A DNA stretch of 64,000 nt from assembly GCA_965227535.1 (NCBI GenBank), contig OZ245761.1, forward strand, positions 1,054,001 to 1,118,000, in the 5' to 3' direction. The notes below the pieces were generated by a model. It made no database searches, had not been told where the DNA came from, and saw only the letters and a list, made by a program, of their open reading frames with translations. Shown in pieces: positions 61,511 to 64,000 of this stretch. This DNA comes from SZUA-430 sp965227535. Lineage in GTDB: Bacteria; Pseudomonadota; Alphaproteobacteria; Micropepsales; Micropepsaceae. Both the position numbers and the translations under genes were made by a program. How positions within the stretch are numbered: the first letter of the stretch is position 1; each line of letters begins with the position of its first letter.

Positions 61511-62914
61511 CTAGCGCGCTAGCGCCGCGGCAACGCGCCGGCGCATCAAATCCGTTTCTTCGACACCGAGAATGGTGTCCGAAAGCATCTCCGCGTGCTG
61601 CATAAACTCTTGCGCACGCGGCCGCTTGTCGAAGTCGAGCGCACGCAGTTCGCTGACCATGCTCTCGGCATAGGCGCGCAAGAATTGCGACACCTCTTCG
61701 AATGCATCTTTGTGCGCCGCATAAAACGCACCGCCCCCGGCATAAGGCGTCGCGCCGGCCAGCAAGCGCCCCCACACCAACGCCTTCTCGATCTTCTGCT
61801 TGTCCGGGTCGCGAGAGAGATCCGGCCGGCGCGGGCCGCGCCCGCCGAACGCACCAAGACGCTGCACCGGCAATGCCGCGGTGATCTCGCGCGGCGTCCG
61901 CGCGATCAACGCATCCATCGCATCGGAAACCAACTGCCGGATTTTGATGAGGCGCTGCCCCCACTTGCCGTCGCGCCGCACGCCGATCTCGCGCACCAGC
62001 CCGCCCGACATCTGCACGAAGCGTTCAAGCTTGTTGAGCACGACTTCCGGATCGAGCAACTCAGGCCGCACCGACGCGATGTCGAGCGCGAGGTTCTCCA
62101 TGTCCGCCAGCAGCAGATCGCCGACGACGCCCATGTCCGTCTGGCTGAACAAAATCTCGTTCGTCCGCCGCGACATGACGCTCGCCAAACGCAGCGCCTC
62201 CCACGGCCGCTTCAACCGCGCCAGCACCAGCAACCCGACATAGGGACACAACTCCGGTCGCCGCGCCGCCAGCTGATCGTAGATGTCGCGAATGAACTGC
62301 GTGTGCTGCTCGGTCAGCATATCGATGCGCCGCGGCAGAAGTCCGCGCAGCGGCGACAACTCGCCGGCGCCGCCCAACAGCATCGCGATCTCTTCGATAT
62401 CCGAGAGCGTATCTTCACTGCCGAATTTTGCGATAAGCCCGCGCCGCTCGGCGCTGCCCTCCGAGGCACGCTCCGTCACCGCACGTACCGTGGCAACGAT
62501 CTCGGTCTGCAGCCGCAACACCAGATCGCCTTGCGCCTTGGACTCGCGAACCAGAATGGCGCGCGCGATCTGTGACTCAAGGTCGGCGAGCGTGACGCGC
62601 AGCCCTTCTTTCGCCAGCCAACGCCACAGCGCCCGCACACTGGCGCGCGCGATCCGTCCCGGCTGCTTGAAGTCCCGCTCGTTGACGAGGAAATCGGAGA
62701 ACGGTTCACACGCCAATCGTTGCGGCGAGGGAATCCGCCGCGCGTTCATACGCCGAAGCTGCGGCCGCAACCCGTCCAGGATCATATCGACGGGAAGCTT
62801 CGTCTCGCCCGCCAGCCGCCCGCGCTCCACCGCCGCCGCCAAGGTCAGAGCTTTGTCCGACGGCAGCGAGGCGAGAAACTGCTTGAGCTCGTGCTCTTTG
62901 ACGGGCAGCTGCAT
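61511..62914 (-). CDS. Conserved helical protein of unknown function
   Basis: 467 residues, cytoplasmic, almost entirely helical (LPVKEHELKQFLASLPSDKA; RASVRALWRWLAKEGLRVTL; RIDMLTEQHTQFIRDIYDQL; LVLARLKRPWEALRLASVMS; KALVWGRLLAGATPYAG). Helices are arranged like DUF2336/HEAT proteins but I cannot place it in that family. No enzyme motif. Two Arg/Gly/Pro loops (GAFGGRGPRRPD) lie near residue 360. Single gene on the minus strand. Confidence 0.7.
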   Translation of the reverse strand: MQLPVKEHELKQFLASLPSDKALTLAAAVERGRLAGETKLPVDMILDGLRPQLRRMNARRIPSPQRLACEPFSDFLVNERDFKQPGRIARASVRALWRWLAKEGLRVTLADLESQIARAILVRESKAQGDLVLRLQTEIVATVRAVTERASEGSAERRGLIAKFGSEDTLSDIEEIAMLLGGAGELSPLRGLLPRRIDMLTEQHTQFIRDIYDQLAARRPELCPYVGLLVLARLKRPWEALRLASVMSRRTNEILFSQTDMGVVGDLLLADMENLALDIASVRPELLDPEVVLNKLERFVQMSGGLVREIGVRRDGKWGQRLIKIRQLVSDAMDALIARTPREITAALPVQRLGAFGGRGPRRPDLSRDPDKQKIEKALVWGRLLAGATPYAGGGAFYAAHKDAFEEVSQFLRAYAESMVSELRALDFDKRPRAQEFMQHAEMLSDTILGVEETDLMRRRVAAALAR

Positions 62915-63063
62915 CTGTGTTGCGTTCTATGCCCCGACGCCCCGGCCGCACGACCTTGGCGCGGATCTTAAAAGCCGCAATCCAAAACGTAGCGTTCGCG
63001 ATTTAATAATTTCTACTCCTGCCTCATCATCAGGCCAATCCTGGCGGAATTACGGATGACGGT

Positions 63064-63765
63064 TCAGTCGTTGCTATTGCCGCCGCCGCCCGACGAGCCG
63101 GCCCCGTCACCGCCGCCGGTACCGCCCTCCGTCCCGTGGTTGCGCTGCCCGAACGGATTGAGCCCGAAGTCGACCGCTTCCTCGCCCGCACTCCAGCTCT
63201 TGTTCTCGGGCGTGCCGATCGCACCGTCCGGCCCGATCTTGACCATGTCGCCCTGGCCCATCTGCACAGTCTGGCCCTTGCCGTTGTCGACGTAGCCTTC
63301 GCCGTGCTCGAAGAAGATCGTCCCGACGCCGTTATCGTCCGACTTGACCTTCACGATCGTGCCGCGAATGCCGATCGTCACCGACGGCGTCTGAAGCTTC
63401 ACCTGATCCTTGGGCATCGAGCCTGAGATGAAGCGGAACAGCCCGCGGGTCATCTTCAGCGTCTGCCCACCGGCGCCCTGCGCGCCGCCGAAGACGTAAT
63501 TGTCGACCACCACCGACGACGCCGATCCCAAGGTCAGCAGGCTGCCGTCGGTGAACTTGACCTCCAGCGCCCCCGACGGGACGGTCTCAAGCCGGGCGTT
63601 CTTGACCACCGGATCCAGCCGGTAGATCGGCGTCTTCGTCGCCTGGGGCATCGTTTGATAGGCGAACCGCTGAACCCGCGTCGCCTCGCCCACGTTTTCC
63701 GCCCAGGCAACCGCCGAAAGGCCCATCGTGGCCGGAACCAAAAGCGCCAGAACCGTCATTCGCAT
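63064..63765 (-). CDS. FecR-domain exported protein
   Basis: 233 residues from MRMTVLALLV. Signal peptide (LSAVAWAENV) then a FecR domain: ALEVKFTDGSLLTLGSASSVVV, GGQTLKMTRGLFRFISG, VKLQTPSVTIGIRGTIVKV, the classic TPxVxIGIRGT core. Ends with an Asn-Gly-rich tail GTGGGDGAGSSGGGG. Unlike signalling FecR, this has an export signal and no adjacent sigma factor or receptor, so it is of the secreted/periplasmic FecR type, whose role is unclear. Confidence 0.85.
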   Translation of the reverse strand: MRMTVLALLVPATMGLSAVAWAENVGEATRVQRFAYQTMPQATKTPIYRLDPVVKNARLETVPSGALEVKFTDGSLLTLGSASSVVVDNYVFGGAQGAGGQTLKMTRGLFRFISGSMPKDQVKLQTPSVTIGIRGTIVKVKSDDNGVGTIFFEHGEGYVDNGKGQTVQMGQGDMVKIGPDGAIGTPENKSWSAGEEAVDFGLNPFGQRNHGTEGGTGGGDGAGSSGGGGNSND

Positions 63766-63904
63766 GGGAGAGCCCCTTTCACGCAAAAGAGGCAGAGGCC
63801 GCAAAACACAGCCCCTGCCCCCACAGACTCGCGAATTTAGGCTCAGTAACCTTGCGCCGCAACGGCCCGCCCGCAGGCTTATGACCAGCGCTACACGCTG
63901 TAGG

Positions 63905-64000
63905 TTAAGCGATCGGAACGATCTCCACCCGCGCGGCAGGATAGGCCCGGCGAATGCGCGCTACCTCGATTGGGTCGGTCGTCACACGGACGGTTCCGCC
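63905..64000 (-). CDS. C-terminal fragment of an unidentified protein (cut by window edge)
   Basis: The last 31 codons of a minus-strand gene read TVRVTTDPIEVARIRRAYPA followed by ARVEIVPIA and a TAA at 63905-63907. Coding bias is strong. The body of the gene lies beyond base 64000, so no family can be given. Confidence 0.6.
   Translation of the reverse strand, partial: GGTVRVTTDPIEVARIRRAYPAARVEIVPIA

Noticed and set aside
61595..62575. 326-residue plus-strand frame antisense to the helical protein
   Set aside because: His/Arg/Gln-rich shadow without a ribosome-binding site.

Overview
The window is GC-rich, densely packed chromosomal DNA. It looks alphaproteobacterial: it carries Rsm22, DUF2336, DUF4112, a SleB-type cell wall hydrolase, LemA/M48, Ku/LigD, a 17-kDa-antigen-like surface protein and phosphotyrosine-free RND/TonB envelope machinery, and it has strong G/C third-position bias. 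I cannot place it below class. Most genes are housekeeping, envelope or stress functions in short operons. No phage block, CRISPR array, rRNA operon or complete transposase is visible.

Layout. 1-4.5 kb: a minus-strand RND efflux pump (cut by the window edge), its membrane fusion protein and a MacB-like ABC permease without an ATPase. 4.66-7.84 kb: an intact tRNA-Thr(TGT), then a ~3.1 kb segment closed by a decayed copy of the tRNA 3' half. It has paired GTGTTTGCA repeats near both ends and looks like an integrase-less remnant island. It carries a frameshifted SNase-like pseudogene, an FTR1 iron permease fused to a beta-barrel-like domain, and a cupredoxin. 7.9-11 kb: secreted beta-helix protein, glyoxalase-II-like hydrolase, an OmpA-domain remnant and a flavin monooxygenase. 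11.2-15.4 kb: a metal or siderophore uptake operon (DUF2946-like protein, TonB-dependent receptor, PepSY membrane protein with a His-rich loop). 15.5-18.5 kb: envelope and small proteins. 18.7-22.2 kb: Ku and LigD, the two-component NHEJ system. 22-30 kb: periplasmic proteins, glutaryl-CoA dehydrogenase, outer-membrane and lipoproteins, two divergent c-type cytochromes and an M23 peptidase. 30.6-39.5 kb: a sulfotransferase/coiled-coil fusion, a 52-residue membrane protein, M48 protease with LemA, a membrane alpha/beta hydrolase, and an SDR paired with a ferritin-like protein. 39.6-50.7 kb: a phytase-like autotransporter, TetR regulator, TPR protein, DUF2336, Rsm22, MFS, lytic transglycosylase, HIT protein and CaiB/BaiF CoA-transferase, with two palindromic repeat elements. 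50.7-53.3 kb: a visibly AT-richer, repeat-strewn accessory patch with unknown membrane genes, followed by a short RecQ-like helicase. 55-59 kb: a TPR lipoprotein, Ser/Thr kinase, TagH-type FHA protein and PP2C phosphatase, which form a phosphorylation module normally tied to type VI secretion but here without any T6SS structural gene. 59-64 kb: DUF4112, SleB hydrolase, an unknown conserved protein and a FecR-domain protein.

The least ordinary items are the FTR1/beta-barrel fusion inside the tRNA-bounded remnant, the orphan kinase/FHA/phosphatase module (its kinase has a periplasmic sensor and HAMP at the C-terminus), the AT-rich 52-53 kb gene pair, the sulfotransferase/coiled-coil fusion and the phytase-like autotransporter. 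I saw no convincing wholly new multi-gene system. The best candidates are ranked in the findings.
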